A stretch of 64,000 nt of DNA from Eudorina sp. 2006-703-Eu-15 (GCA_003117195.1 BDSI01000005.1:418857-482856), one strand, 5' to 3'; positions 25,101-33,011 are shown, counted from the first letter of the stretch. Translations and numbers: made by a program. The notes: generated by a model from the letters alone, not told the origin.

Positions 25101-28100
25101 CGTCCGAGTTGGCCCCGCCCGTGCCTCCCGCCGCGCGCTCCGCCTGCAGCTTCTTGGCGGCGGCCAGGGACGCCTTCGCGGCCGCCAGGAACTCCTGCTG
25201 GTCCACGCGGCCGTCGCCGCTGCTGTCCAGCATCGCCTGGGAAGCGGCGTTTGGCAGACCCCGAATGAACGAACGAAGTTTCCAAAAGCAGATCGCGGCT
25301 GGTTGTCCTGGAATAGTGCTTCTGACAGGGTTTGCTGAAGGCTCCGAACACGTGGCTATCCTCGGACGCGTGGCTCATGGTTGCTGCCAGTTATGCGTCT
25401 TTACAAGAGATGGACCCATGCCTTTCCGCAAGAGCCCCACCCGCCCGTTCACACCATGATGTACTTGAGCTCCGCCGCCGTGACCCCGGGCACCAGCTGC
25501 GCCACCAGCTGCCCCAGCTCCTCAAACTCCAGGGTGCCGCTGCCATCCGTGTCGAACCTTCTGAACAGGTCTCCAAACTTGACCTGCGGGCCCGGCCGGG
25601 AGGCGGGAGGAGGGGTCGGATCCGGGTACGCGCGGGGTTCGGGCGGGGGCAGCACATGCAGGAAGAGCGCACATGACCTGCTTTGACTTGGTGCTTCGCG
25701 AGGTACTCCGTGTAGCGTTAACAACTCATTGACTCATTACCATGATTACCTTTGCTCTTACAGGCACGCGGCACATTGTGCGGGACTTGTAACCTGGTAC
25801 AGACCTCGCCCACGATATGCCCGACCCCCGAGTTCCCACAGCCCCCCTGGCTTCCCAGTTCCCCTCCCTCCGCCGATCCCTCCCAGCTCTGACCCTTTCG
25901 TTCTTCAGGTACTGGTCCAGGTTGGCAAAGAGGTCAACCACCACGTTGCGCGAGCGGAGCACCACACGGTTGTCCTGGAGGTCAAAGGGAGGGAGGGAGG
26001 TGTGAAGCAGGAACTCTTGTGTGCAGCAACCGCAACGCTACGCTCTAAAAGAGGGGGATGGCTCCGGCGCCGCGGCGCGCTGCCACGCACCTGCCACCTG
26101 CCGACCATCTCCGGGTACTGGTCCTCCGGTGTATCCGCATACACCGCGCCGGTACGGCGGTCCAGCAGGTACGTGCGGCCCTCCCAGTTTATGGGCTCCA
26201 GGACCCACTCCCCGGAGCCGGCGCCGCCGTATGAGACGCTCATGCGGCGAGAGGAGGTGCTGGAGAGGCGGCTCGGCTGCGGCGCCAACACAGGCGCCTG
26301 GCCGCGGGTCACCTCCGCGGCCCGCAGCGCCTGCAGCAGCTCCGGGAAGCTGACCGTGCCATCACCGTTGGCGTCCAACCTGCGCGACCATACACCCCAA
26401 AGTGGAGGGGACCAGTCTATACGCGGACCATGGCAGCTGTGGAAGGCTGCATTGAACGTGGAGGTAGAGGTCCCAGCGCACACACAGCTGTGTGATGCCG
26501 CTGCTGCCACACCCGGCCCAAGAAACAAAGAGCCTAAGACCCGTCATACTTACTCGTACATATGTGACAGCAGGTACCGCAGCTGGTCCTCCCCCAGCCC
26601 CGGCACCGCCTCCGCGAAGAAGCGGGCCAGCTCGCGGGGCTCCAGGCGGCCGTTGCCGTTGGTGTCGAAGCGCGCAAAGGCGGCCGCCGCGGTCTCGCGG
26701 TTGGCGCGCAGGTAGTCGGTCACGCGGCGCAGCACCGTCTGGGGGCGCGTTTGCGTTGGAGTGGCGGCAGGAACCGGGCGACACATAGAAACGGCGACAC
26801 GGAGGATTGGGTCGTCCACTGTCGCGCGCGGAGCACGCAGGTCCTTGGTTTGGGTCGGGCGGATCTCTTTTGTAAACACTACACAGTCTCAGCTCCACGA
26901 CTTCCCCGCGCCACAGCCTGCAGACCGCAAAGCCCCGCGCCACCCACCGGTTGTTCCGGGCACTCCTGCCTGCTCTGTGCATAGCACGCACTGAGGCCGT
27001 GCACATTCCATCGCATCAACTAGACAACTACGTCATGCAAGTACAGTCTAAGCATTTCGCTCTTGACCATGTCGCGGTGGCCTATGTCGTGGTGGTTCAC
27101 GGTAGGGCTGACGTCCTGCACCGTACCTGCGACGAGGCGGCTGCGCATGCAACCGGCAAGCGGTCTTTCCAGATGGCTACAGGTGCACTGCCTACCTGAC
27201 CGACACCTCCTGGTTATGCGGCTTCAGTTCACACGTCGCACTCTCCGTCTACAAGGTCGCACACCAAGGGGGCCCCCGTAGGAGCCCTTCCAGGTCTTGG
27301 GCCGGTCCCCCCCTACCTGCACGTCTGAGTTGGCCCCGCCCGTGCCTCCCGCCGCCCGCTCCGCCTGCAGCCTCTTGGCGGCCGCCAGGGACGCCTTCGC
27401 GGCCGCCAGGAACTCCTGCTGGTCCACGCGGCCGTCGCCGCTGCTGTCCAGCATCGCCTGGGAAGGGAGGTTGTGGACGCGGTCAGCAGGTTATGGCCAG
27501 CCCTGACCATGTGCCATTGCATTCGGAACGAATGATCAAAATGGGAACGCCAGAGGGAATCCGCCCCTAGCATCCCATTGGTTGCTCCTCAATCGTAATC
27601 GTCGCAAGTATGACCACAATCACTCGCCGCCCGCCCGTTCACACCATGATGTACTTGAGCTCCGCCGCCGTGACCCCGGGCACCAGCTGCGCCACCAGCT
27701 GCCCCAGCTCCTCAAACTCCAGGGTGCCGCTGCCATCCGTGTCGAACCTTCTGAACAGGTCTCCAAACTTGACCTGCGGGCTCGGCCGGGAGCCGGGAGG
27801 ACGGGTCGGATCCGGGTACGCGCGGGGTTCGGGCGGGGGCAGCACATTGTTTATTGTGGGAAAACTGTATCAGTACGTTACCGATGACCCGCGGGGTCCG
27901 CTGTAACATCTTAATAATCAAGTAGGTAGAGGTTTGCGACCCAGCCCCGACGTGCACGGGTTGCAGGTCCGACTCCCGCGCTCCCTAGCGCCCTGGTCTC
28001 CCTCCCTCCGCCGATCCCTCCCGGCTCTGACCCTTTCGTTCTTCAGGTACTGGTCCAGGTTGGCGAAGAGGTCCACCACCACGTTGCGCGAGCGGAACAC

Positions 28101-29112
28101 CACGCGGTTGTCCTGGAGGGCCCAAAGGGAAGGAACTCGTGTGTGTGTTTAGAAATGAAACCCGTGTGTGTATGTATGTGTGTGCGTGTGAAGCCGGAAC
28201 CCTTGTGTGCAGCAGGCCGAATGCTACGCTCCGAAACAGGGGGACGGCTCCAGCGCCGCGGCGTGCTGCCACGCACCTGCCACCTGCCGACCATCTCCGG
28301 GTACTGGTCATCCGGTGTATCCGCATACACCGCGCCAGTACGGCGGTCCAGCAGGTACGTGCGGCCCTCCCAGTTTATGGGCTCCAGGACCCACTCCCCG
28401 GAGCCAGCGCCGCTGTATCCCATCCCGCCAACTTGACTTGTCCTGCCCCCGTAGCCTGCGCCGCCCCCATGACCGGCCGCTCCGGGCGCACCGACATATG
28501 TTGCTCCGCCGTAACCCGCGCTGACGCCGCTGCTGCTGCTGCGCTGCGACTGGAAGGCGGTGGACGTGCGGACTGCAACGCCGAGGGACGCCAAGGAAGG
28601 GAAGTCGCTTGCGTCATGCTTGTGTCATCCGTCATGCGCCTGTTATTTGATCCTCCCAAGGGACCACTTTAAATGTTCTGTCAAGGGGCTTGCAGGGTGT
28701 CCGTGGGTGTAATGGAGCGTTACGGCCTGCCCCGCCCTCTGAGGAACATGGTGGAGCGAAGTGCACAAGATGGAAGCCTGGTTCGAACACCATAGGGGCT
28801 CCCCGGCCAGTGTATTCCCGCCGAACGAATGTTTGAAGAAATAAACCCCAAATGCCAACTTGAAGAAACAAACCCCAACCCCTGGTGCTCAACCCCATAT
28901 GTGGTAATCACATGCACGCACCCCGACCCCTGCCGTGGCCCAACCCTTGTCGTCCGCATGTTCATTCCTGGCATCGGCTCCCTCATTTCGTTGCCATTGC
29001 AGTTCCGTCCCCACGCACCCATGCTTGCGCGGCTGCTTTCCATGGACTCCCGTACCAGACGGGGATCCTCACGAACACCAGGCTGCAAGTTGCGTGAGTT
29101 CAAGTGTGCCAT
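412..29112 (-). CDS. Giant modular EF-hand protein, 40 EF-hand positions, 63 exons, 3' end outside window
   Basis: One spliced reading frame can be followed from about 29,112 down to 412, and it continues past the left edge. All introns are GT-AG and the phases match at every one of the 62 junctions; the resolved exons total about 9,780 nt (~3,260 codons). The protein alternates eleven copies of a ~40-residue module (core YLLDxxTGxVY then WPxxVG) with ten blocks. Each block has a short helix (LFxxLDxYLKxxxVR), two EF-hands, a second helix (LxxLxxYLRxN) and two more EF-hands. About 26 of the 40 loops have acceptable residues at positions 1, 3, 5, 6 and 12. I see no convincing membrane segment. 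Expected role (inference): a long Ca2+-binding rod or scaffold, possibly cytoskeletal or ciliary; the sequence does not show location. The first exon is tentative. Splitting into several genes is unlikely because no internal stop or start interrupts the phase chain. I do not recognise a named gene. Confidence 0.85.
1536..5039 (-). CDS. EF-hand giant: block 10 (EF-hands 37-40) and strand module 11
   Basis: Exons are 5039-4861 (helix RFFEALDRKLRIERV and DRDASASLDARE), 3701-3600 (DLDGDRLVTREE), 3099-2969 (DGNGSGKLEPRE, ending in phase 2), 2561-2435 (FMDAILPG and DVNDSGGVEWKE), 2317-2046 (Asp/Arg/Gly-rich, with DYDDDVK-type runs) and 1748-1536 (module 11, SGLLYNPPDGG, GGWPQLAAY). The last two loops are canonical; the first two lack Gly at position 6. 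The 1.16-kb intron at 3702-4860 holds nothing I can support as an exon. Confidence 0.83.
2734..2822. repeat. GGT/GGA-rich microsatellite
   Basis: Degenerate GGT, GGA and GAT triplets run for about 90 bases in the intron between exons 3099-2969 and 2561-2435 of the EF-hand gene. Confidence 0.9.
5367..7077 (-). CDS. EF-hand giant: block 9 (EF-hands 33-36) and strand module 10
   Basis: Exons are 7077-6946 (DTNRNGVLEGRE), 6574-6401 (DVDGDSAVSYEE, then helix LLERIGAYLRSQR), 6216-6098 (DVNGNGRLEPRE), 5965-5828 (DLNGDGALSYVE) and 5671-5367 (linker, EWRLDAW, RDYLLDPQTGLVFQ, an Ala/Gly insertion, then TWPVLIG). Three loops are canonical and the second has Ser at position 6. Module 10 is the longest, with about 25 extra residues between its strand core and the WPxxIG end. 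Confidence 0.86.
7351..10394 (-). CDS. EF-hand giant: block 8 (EF-hands 29-32) and strand module 9
   Basis: Exons are 10394-10313 (helix ELFSALDRYLKSAQ), 10086-9910 (DTDRSGRLEPRE and most of loop DLDGSRSVTEQE), 9605-9480 (helical, ERLSKYLQADK), 9143-9060 (DVKQEGRLTLLK), 8616-8495 (DLAKTGRFSFND), 8046-7874 (linker then AAYYRDPDTG) and 7550-7351 (LVYVLVDDRRLG, linker, then helix RLFEALDTALKENR). Module 9 is split at TG/LVY by a phase-1 intron. Only the first loop is fully canonical. The intron at 9606-9909 carries a 22-bp minisatellite, and 9144-9479 carries a perfect hairpin. Confidence 0.8.
8071..8094 (+). repeat. Dispersed GC-palindrome repeat, copy 1
   Basis: The sequence GTTACAGTGGACCCCGCAGG followed by TCAT matches the consensus GTTACAGCGGACCCCGCGGG-TCAT also found at 27,882, 35,002, 46,261, 63,830 and 63,969. 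It lies in an EF-hand gene intron. Confidence 0.7.
8739..8784. repeat. (GGTC)n tetranucleotide repeat
   Basis: About eleven GGTC units with one or two substitutions lie in the intron between exons 9143-9060 and 8616-8495 of the EF-hand gene. Confidence 0.9.
9336..9375. other. Perfect 17-bp inverted repeat, intronic hairpin
   Basis: The arms are 9336-9352 (GCCCCGTGCAGCCGCCT) and 9359-9375, separated by six bases (CCCTCC). They are perfect reverse complements. The hairpin lies in the EF-hand gene intron 9144-9479. The left arm follows two more copies of the CCCCGTGCAGG motif, at about 9297-9306 and 9316-9326. Confidence 0.9.
9729..9900. repeat. 22-bp minisatellite
   Basis: The unit TCCAGCTCATATTCCAATCC (20 of 22 bases shown) repeats with drift (GCTC to GGCTC, AATCC to AACCC) over about seven units in the intron 9606-9909. 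Units are contiguous without spacers, so this is not a CRISPR array. Confidence 0.9.
10643..12827 (-). CDS. EF-hand giant: block 7 (EF-hands 25-28) and strand module 8
   Basis: Exons are 12827-12669 (helix RLDAFLKDGKIRL and DADRSGALDSRE), 12409-12206 (DVHGLDQVTYEQ and a long helix), 11901-11779 (DRDGSGRLEPRE), 11600-11532 (DHNGDGTLSFQE), 11168-11089 (Gly/Ser-rich linker), 10974-10842 (diverged module 8, QRYLLSRYNNFVYE) and 10695-10643 (QQWPRVVGLFDPS). Three loops are canonical and the second is degenerate. The acceptors of 11901 (ending GAAG) and 10695 are the weakest splice calls here; phase and alignment to the other blocks support them. Confidence 0.82.
10778..10838. repeat. (CCA)n microsatellite
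   Basis: A near-perfect CCA/CCG run of about 60 bases lies in the intron between exons 10974-10842 and 10695-10643 of the EF-hand gene, four bases from the donor of the upstream exon. Confidence 0.9.
13103..15771 (-). CDS. EF-hand giant: block 6 (EF-hands 21-24, all degenerate) and strand module 7
   Basis: Exons are 15771-15697 (helix TFFKNLDVHLK), 15256-15119 (DRGRKGYLDRTE), 14811-14626 (DENNDHVFTQDE, then a Gln/Ala/Gly helix), 14240-14046 (DPQRSGYLDYDG and the start of the fourth loop), 13706-13543 (rest of the fourth loop, VTFAE, and a linker) and 13265-13103 (VLLDPSTQVVYSR, WPVPVG). The EF-hand fold is clear from helix spacing. Each loop, however, has a non-ligand or bulky residue at position 3, 5, 6 or 12, so this block is probably structural. 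Confidence 0.85.
13390..13425. other. Perfect 16-bp inverted repeat, intronic hairpin
   Basis: Arms 13390-13405 (GGCTCCTCGGCACGTT) and 13410-13425 are exact reverse complements around the 4-base loop AGCC. They lie in the EF-hand gene intron 13266-13542. Confidence 0.92.
16006..18191 (-). CDS. EF-hand giant: block 5 (EF-hands 17-20) and strand module 6
   Basis: Exons are 18191-18096 (helix DLWTRLDTYLKANQLKLKE), 17817-17704 (DADHSGTLRPAE), 17369-17152 (DANGDGAVSYDE, a helix, and the first half of the next loop), 16939-16771 (rest of that loop and DLDGDGQLRFSE), 16429-16230 (Ser/Gly/Arg-rich linker ending HEWRY) and 16096-16006 (ALYLLDRTTGLVYGN, WPPLVG). A phase-2 intron interrupts EF-hand 19 inside its loop; splicing gives the canonical loop DRDGDGALNLSE. 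All four loops are canonical. Confidence 0.87.
16729..16758. repeat. (GGCA)n tetranucleotide repeat
   Basis: Seven contiguous GGCA units lie 13 bases downstream of the donor of exon 16939-16771 (minus strand). Confidence 0.9.
17521..17649. repeat. 15-bp minisatellite
   Basis: The unit CCCCCGACCCTCGGG repeats about eight times in the EF-hand gene intron 17370-17703 (between exons 17817-17704 and 17369-17152). Confidence 0.95.
18582..20647 (-). CDS. EF-hand giant: block 4 (EF-hands 13-16) and strand module 5
   Basis: Exons are 20647-20573 (helix SLFETLDAYLKQHKMR), 20367-20194 (DSGGKGWLAPDE and DRNQDGQVTYEE in one exon), 19782-19681 (helical linker), 19385-18981 (DVNRNGLLEPRE and DMDGDGCLSYRE plus a Ser/Arg-rich linker and the start of module 5, EWVLQ) and 18686-18582 (MLLLDPRTQRVYHS, WPQLLG). 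The first loop has Gly and Lys at positions 3 and 5 and is degenerate; the other three are canonical. All exons here are phase 0. Confidence 0.87.
20828..23523 (-). CDS. EF-hand giant: block 3 (EF-hands 9-12) and strand module 4
   Basis: Exons are 23523-23394 (loop DADRSGQLDMGE), 23035-22868 (DINGDGGISFEE then an Ala-rich helix), 22569-22423 (DTSRRGYLSFPE), 22038-21806 (DVDQSGVISWLM then a Ser/Pro/Ala-rich linker), 21485-21398 (module 4 strand half, EPYLLDQHTKRVY) and 20884-20828 (SGDWPRLVGVY). The first two loops are canonical. The third has Arg at position 5 and the fourth lacks the acidic residue at position 12, so they probably bind Ca2+ poorly. Module 4 is split by an intron that carries no further exon I can support. 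Confidence 0.85.
22107..22243. repeat. 12-bp minisatellite
   Basis: The unit GATGCAGGAGGG repeats about eleven times, with a GGTTGCAGGAGG variant, in the EF-hand gene intron 22039-22422. Confidence 0.95.
23823..25974 (-). CDS. EF-hand giant: block 2 (EF-hands 5-8) and strand module 3
   Basis: Exons are 25974-25894 (helix), 25583-25455 (DTDGSGTLEFEE), 25236-25096 (DSSGDGRVDQQE), 24792-24608 (DTNGNGRLEPRE), 24433-24270 (DANGDGTVSFPE plus a Gln/Ser/Pro-rich linker, ending in phase 1) and 24039-23823. The last exon holds module 3 (EWVLEDVYDPNTG, TGLVYSE, EWPQVVG) and the helix LFAALDAYLRTNK, ending in phase 2 at a GTGGGT donor. All four loops are canonical. After EF-hand 8 the sequence diverges from block 1, which marks one edge of the recent duplication. 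Confidence 0.88.
26091..28112 (-). CDS. EF-hand giant: block 1 (EF-hands 1-4) and strand module 2
   Basis: Exons are 28112-28032 (helix DLFANLDQYLKNER), 27773-27645 (EF loop DTDGSGTLEFEE), 27457-27317 (DSSGDGRVDQQE), 26738-26554 (DTNGNGRLEPRE, ending in phase 2) and 26379-26091 (DANGDGTVSFPE followed by module 2). All four loops are canonical. The exons are near-copies of block 2, and exon 26738-26554 looks identical to 24792-24608. The intron at 26739-27316 is much longer than its block 2 counterpart. The one at 27774-28031 contains a copy of the dispersed palindromic repeat. Confidence 0.88.
27882..27920 (-). repeat. Dispersed GC-palindrome repeat, copy 2 (inverted)
   Basis: On the minus strand this reads ATTATTAAGATGTTACAGCG followed by GACCCCGCGGGTCATCGGT. 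It is almost the same ~39-base sequence as at 46,261. It lies in the EF-hand gene intron 27774-28031 and is absent from the paralogous intron of block 2, so it was inserted after the duplication or lost from one copy. Confidence 0.8.
28277..29112 (-). CDS. EF-hand giant: N-terminal exons and strand module 1
   Basis: Proposed exons are 29112-29019 (tentative) and 28572-28277. The first starts at an ATG, encodes about 31 residues with no recognisable domain, and ends in phase 1 at a GTGCGT donor, which fits the 2-nt start of the next exon after an acceptor preceded by a pyrimidine-rich stretch. The second exon is Ser/Gly/Tyr-rich (GYGG-type repeats). It then encodes module 1 (EWVLEPINWEGRTYLLD, TGAVYAD, then PEMVGRWQ). 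The module exon is well supported by its near-copy at 26091-26379. The start exon rests only on phase and splice-site fit, so the true N-terminus could lie elsewhere. Confidence 0.55.
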
Positions 29113-29892
29113 AATAATGTTACCGAAAACCGATGGAGCGGCGTTGCTAACGCTGCGCGAGCGGATACGGCGTGGCCGGTCCTGCTGCTGCCGAACCTAC
29201 TGCTGCTGCTGCCTAGGGTGGCACTTAGTGGACTAGCGCCGAACCCCTGGATGTCCACTCATCGCGCTGTAAACCTGGAATACAGCGCAGATTTAATCAC
29301 GCGCCCGCAAGCGAGCCAGTCCGGCGGCTCGGCTCTTGCATGTTGGCTGGGGCCGGCTGTAGTCGTACTGAACGCTGCTGTTCTCTGTGAGAGCAACCAC
29401 GAATGGAATCTGGTATATGACAACTCGCCACTAAGCCCAGTTGTGGAAGTGTCGAGGTGGGTACAGGCCTCCGTAGTAACCGCTCCGCAAAGGGTTTACT
29501 TCGAGATACATGACCAAGGTTCTTCAGTTAATGCTATACAATGGAAACAGGCCGACAACTCTTGAGAAAGACACCGCAACTTTGTGACAGTCAAACGTCA
29601 AAGGAAGGCAGGCGTGCTGGCCGAAGGCATTGAAATAGGGAAACACGAGGGCATCACTATAAAACACCTCTACACGTCCGTTCCGATCATCTTGCGCTGC
29701 GACAAGCAAGGATGAAGGACCCAACAACGTCCGAAAGCCGTACAACAAAATAGAGCTACCTTTCTTACTGCGACACCAGTGAATGTCATGCAGATAAAAT
29801 GCAACAGTATCCTTTTTGAAAGGAAGATAGAACCCCAGACGTGATCCAGTTTGCCGCAAGTTAACAACGGCAGCGCCATCTCACGTCCGTTG
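29113..29892. other. Intergenic: FAD synthetase 3' flank and EF-hand gene 5' flank
   Basis: These 780 bases lie between the stop of the FAD synthetase gene and the proposed start of the EF-hand gene, both on the minus strand. I see no convincing coding exon, RNA gene or clear TGTAA signal on the minus strand. Base composition is closer to neutral than in the coding regions. Confidence 0.5.
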
Positions 29893-32800
29893 TCATCCGC
29901 AGGCATCAAAATCCACCAAGAGCAAACCTTGATCGTACGTATCGAGTCCGCCCTGGATGTTGGACCCACTCATATCCACTTGAAGACCCGCCTCGTTAAG
30001 TTCAACCAGCATGCAGGCCCCACCAGATAGGAACACCGTTGCGTTCGGTGCTGCCGCAATGCCATCGCCGAAAGAACTCTCGGCGTCACCTGGCACCAGA
30101 TTGCTCTGAACCACCTGCACCAGCGCCCGGTACTGACCGTTGGCTGGCGGTTGGTTTTGGTACGCAGCGCTGGGCACTGCGAGCCGTACCTCTCCGCGGG
30201 TGCCGACCCCGTCCACGCAGCCACTACTAGAGCTGCTGCTGCAGCCATCCTGGACGCCGCCTTCGGTGCTGCTACAAAGGAGAGTCGCATCCGCCATGTC
30301 GCAGACCAGGCGGTATTTTCGCCCCAGCAGCTGCTCCACACTCTCCACCTCGCCCCGCTCCAGCAGCGCTCGGATCTGGTCAAGGGCATTTGAATCAGGG
30401 CGCGCCTCGCCTCAACTTGGGGCTACAACAACAACATGAATGAACATGTGGGATAAGGACCACGGCAGGCGCGGTGGGTCGCACTCAGCACAGGGCGCCG
30501 GCGTGCAGAGCATCTGATTACTGCCCCTCGCTGCTGCCTCGAAACTTCCGTTTCGCAAGTCAGTTTTACTTCCCAATCTTTGCCATTGTCAAGAACTTTG
30601 CTAGCCCTGCCAAAAGAACTTTGGTAGCACTGTGAAAACTGCCCCAACGCGACGTCCGGAGGCCCATCCCCGCCCAGCGTCCATATCGGCACAGCCACGG
30701 CACCACCTAAACTTTGTCGCGTGCAGTTGTCCGCATCCGCCCGGCCGCGACACCCGGAGGCCGCGACCCCACCGTCACTTACTCGCGATGAAGACACCCG
30801 CGAACTTGTCCCCGTCCCAGCGGCACCGACGGCGCTGCCACTGCCAGCCGCGCGCACGACAGCACCGCGGCCGCCGCCGCCGCCGCCACCCCGACCGCTG
30901 CCAGGGCCTGCTGTCGGAGCGCCGTCCGACCCGTCCACAGACGCGCAGGAGGACCCATCTAAGGAGGACGCGACCGCGATTCCTGCCTGGACCTCCGGCG
31001 CCACCGCTGCCGAAGATGTGTCCGGCTTCCCGCCACGGCCGCTCGCAGCCTCCGGCGCCACCGCCCGGGGAGATGACTGCAAACTGTCCCCCGCGGGTCC
31101 CTGCGCGGGCGTCTCCTGCGGATCCCCGTTGCTGACGTCGTTGCCGCTCGTCCCAACCGACCCGTTCGCGGCTGCCGCGTCCGGCAGCGTCACCAGATCC
31201 ACGATCTCAACGCGCATCCCGTACTGATGTCCCAACCTGACCAGCGCATCCGCATCGCCCGCCGCCTTGTAGCCTGTGATGGACCGGAGGCGGCATCCGG
31301 GCGGCACGGGACCTGTCATCAGCTACAGGAACAAATCTCGATCCCAGCACGGCGGCCTGAACCCCAGACCCTGACCCGCACCACACAACCCCTGTCAAGT
31401 GCCTCGCCCAGCTTGAAACACCATTCCGCGTCCGTCTTTAGTCCCTGGCCCCCAGCCGTTCCGCCTTGCCGCCCGACCCTCGATCCTTCCGCGCACTCTA
31501 CACGGGTGCCCTCACCGAATCGGTAGTTCCTGCCCGCCACCACGCCCGCGGCGCCAAGGTCCCTCGCCAGCAGGGCCACGAACTGCTCCGGCGACATCCC
31601 GCGGATCAGCGAGAAGGGCATTGTGCGCAGCCGCAGCTGAGGGGCCTCTGCCGCTGCCGCCGCCGCCACCACGGTCCCAGCTCCAGAGCCCGAGGGCGGG
31701 GTGGATTCGTGCCCAAGGCTGGACGACGCACCCGACGGTGTCCCCAGCCGCTGCTGCTGCTGCTGTTGCTGCTGCTGTTGCTGCTGCTGTTGCTGCTGCT
31801 GCTGTTGCTGCTCGCGCGGGGCGCCGCAGCCGGTTGCCCAGCCCGCCAGTACGCGACCTCGGTCCTGGGGCGCTGTCAGGGGCAGCCGGTTCGGCCACCC
31901 GAGCACGGCGGCCATGCCGCTGAAGGACAGCAGCACGGCATCCCCCGGGCCGCCACCAGGCGCCGCCTCGGCGCGGTTGCCGTCGCCGCCCGCTGCGGCG
32001 GCGCCGCTGCACTGTGCGGCATGGATATCCCCCGCGAGTGCTGCCGCCGCCGCCGCAAGCGCGCAGTGCCCTCTGTGCAGCGCATCGAACTTCCCTAGCG
32101 CCACGACGGAGCCTGCAGCAGCGACGGGTATGGACGGTTACCGGCTCATCACAACGCCACGGGTCTCATCGCAAGGCGAGCATGTCGGGCTTGCTGTGCA
32201 TTAGACGAGAGAGATGAGACGCAATTGGCCCTGACATGGTAGGTGCGCTGCTGGCCTATACGCACATTTGTGAGGGCGCGCCCCTCAAGCCGCGGCCCCT
32301 CAGCCCCTGCCCCATGTAACCTGCGCGAGATGTGTGCGCTGTTCAATGGACCGGTCCCAACCGCTCAGTCCTGCACGCCATGCCTCACCGGGTCGCCGCA
32401 ATGGCGTGAGCCAGTTGTCCGGTGTAGTGTCCTCCACTAAGCAAGCGATCCCTAAAGATGCCGCTGACGGCAAGGGCCCCGGCGGCGCCGCCGCCTCTGG
32501 GGCAGCACCTGGTTCTCGTGGGGATGCTGCGCGTCGGCTGCTGGTGCTGGTGCTATCTTGGCTAATGCCATTGATGCTGTTGCTGCAGCTGGTGGTATTA
32601 TTGCTGCTGCTGCTGCTGCTGCCGCTGCTGCTACTGCATTTCTCAGTTGCGCCAGCTGCGGGCTGGATGGCACCGGCCCCGCAGGCAGCGCCAGATGCAG
32701 TCCTTGCCGTACAGGCAATGGAGCTCGCGAGCGGCCGACCTAAGGCCAAGGTGACGATGATCAAGATGGTAGTTTAACGTCAGACACAGATGTACGCAAG

Positions 32801-33011
32801 CGTGGATTTTTCGTCGGGTGGAGCAGTGGGAGTGGCCGGGGTAGGCCTCAAACCGTATGTGCCTAAGGAAAGCGCCAGCTTACCTAGACGAGCTGAATCC
32901 CCCTCGTGTGCATGATTTTTGTACAGGTGGCTGGCTTGAACTAGCAGGCAGGCAGGAAGGGGCTTCCTTGCTGGTGCAGATAGCCGCCGCAAGCCACCCA
33001 GCGCCATGCAT
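29893..33011 (-). CDS. RIBF: FAD synthetase (FMN adenylyltransferase), probably plastid-targeted
   Basis: Catalyses FMN + ATP to FAD + PPi. Exons are 33011-32884, about 32735/32690-32389 (5' edge unresolved), 32112-31516, 31273-30783 and 30375-29893. Exon 3 carries the nucleotidyltransferase motif VALGKFDALHRGH (HxGH type) and the family blocks LLSFSGMAAVLGW and RVLAGWATGCG, then QFVALLARDLGAAGVVAG and NYRFG. Exon 4 continues YKAAGDADALVRLG and ends VSSSR; exon 5 continues IRALLERGEVESVEQLLGRK. This order matches plant monofunctional RibF FAD synthetases; I see no separate riboflavin kinase domain. Exon 1 (M-HGAGWLAAAICTSKEAPS, Ala/Ser-rich) resembles a transit peptide. Odd points are a 20-residue polyGln tract in exon 3 and a ~130-residue Gly/Ser/Ala-rich insertion in exon 4. 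The gene is divergent from the Tim17-like gene. Confidence 0.85.
31751..31812 (-). repeat. CAG/CAA repeat encoding polyGln in FAD synthetase
   Basis: CTG/TTG triplets on the plus strand translate on the minus strand to about 20 consecutive Gln between the CGAPRE segment and the LRLRTMPFSLIRG segment. The repeat is in frame inside exon 32112-31516. Confidence 0.95.

Larger units (their letters stand above)
24270..28572. repeat. Tandem segmental duplication inside the EF-hand gene (blocks 1 and 2)
   Basis: The stretch from the middle of exon 28572-28277 to the middle of exon 26379-26091 repeats as the stretch from the middle of 26379-26091 to the middle of 24433-24270. The intron at 26380-26553 and the one at 24434-24607 are both 174 bp and differ at about four positions. 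The adjoining exons 26554-26738 and 24608-24792 appear identical. Other paired introns differ strongly in length (26739-27316 against 24793-25095), so homology is patchy. Confidence 0.9.

Noticed and set aside
28770..28800. tRNA B-box-like GGTTCGAACACC
   Set aside because: No A-box, anticodon arm or acceptor stem can be folded around it on either strand.
29104..29565. Plus-strand ORF between the EF-hand and FAD synthetase genes
   Set aside because: No domain, no splice partners, ordinary intergenic composition.
32452..32718. Alternative N-terminal frame for FAD synthetase (poly-Ala frame)
   Set aside because: Only the Ser-rich frame runs into LVEDTTPDNWLTPLRRP and a phase-1 donor that fits the catalytic exon.
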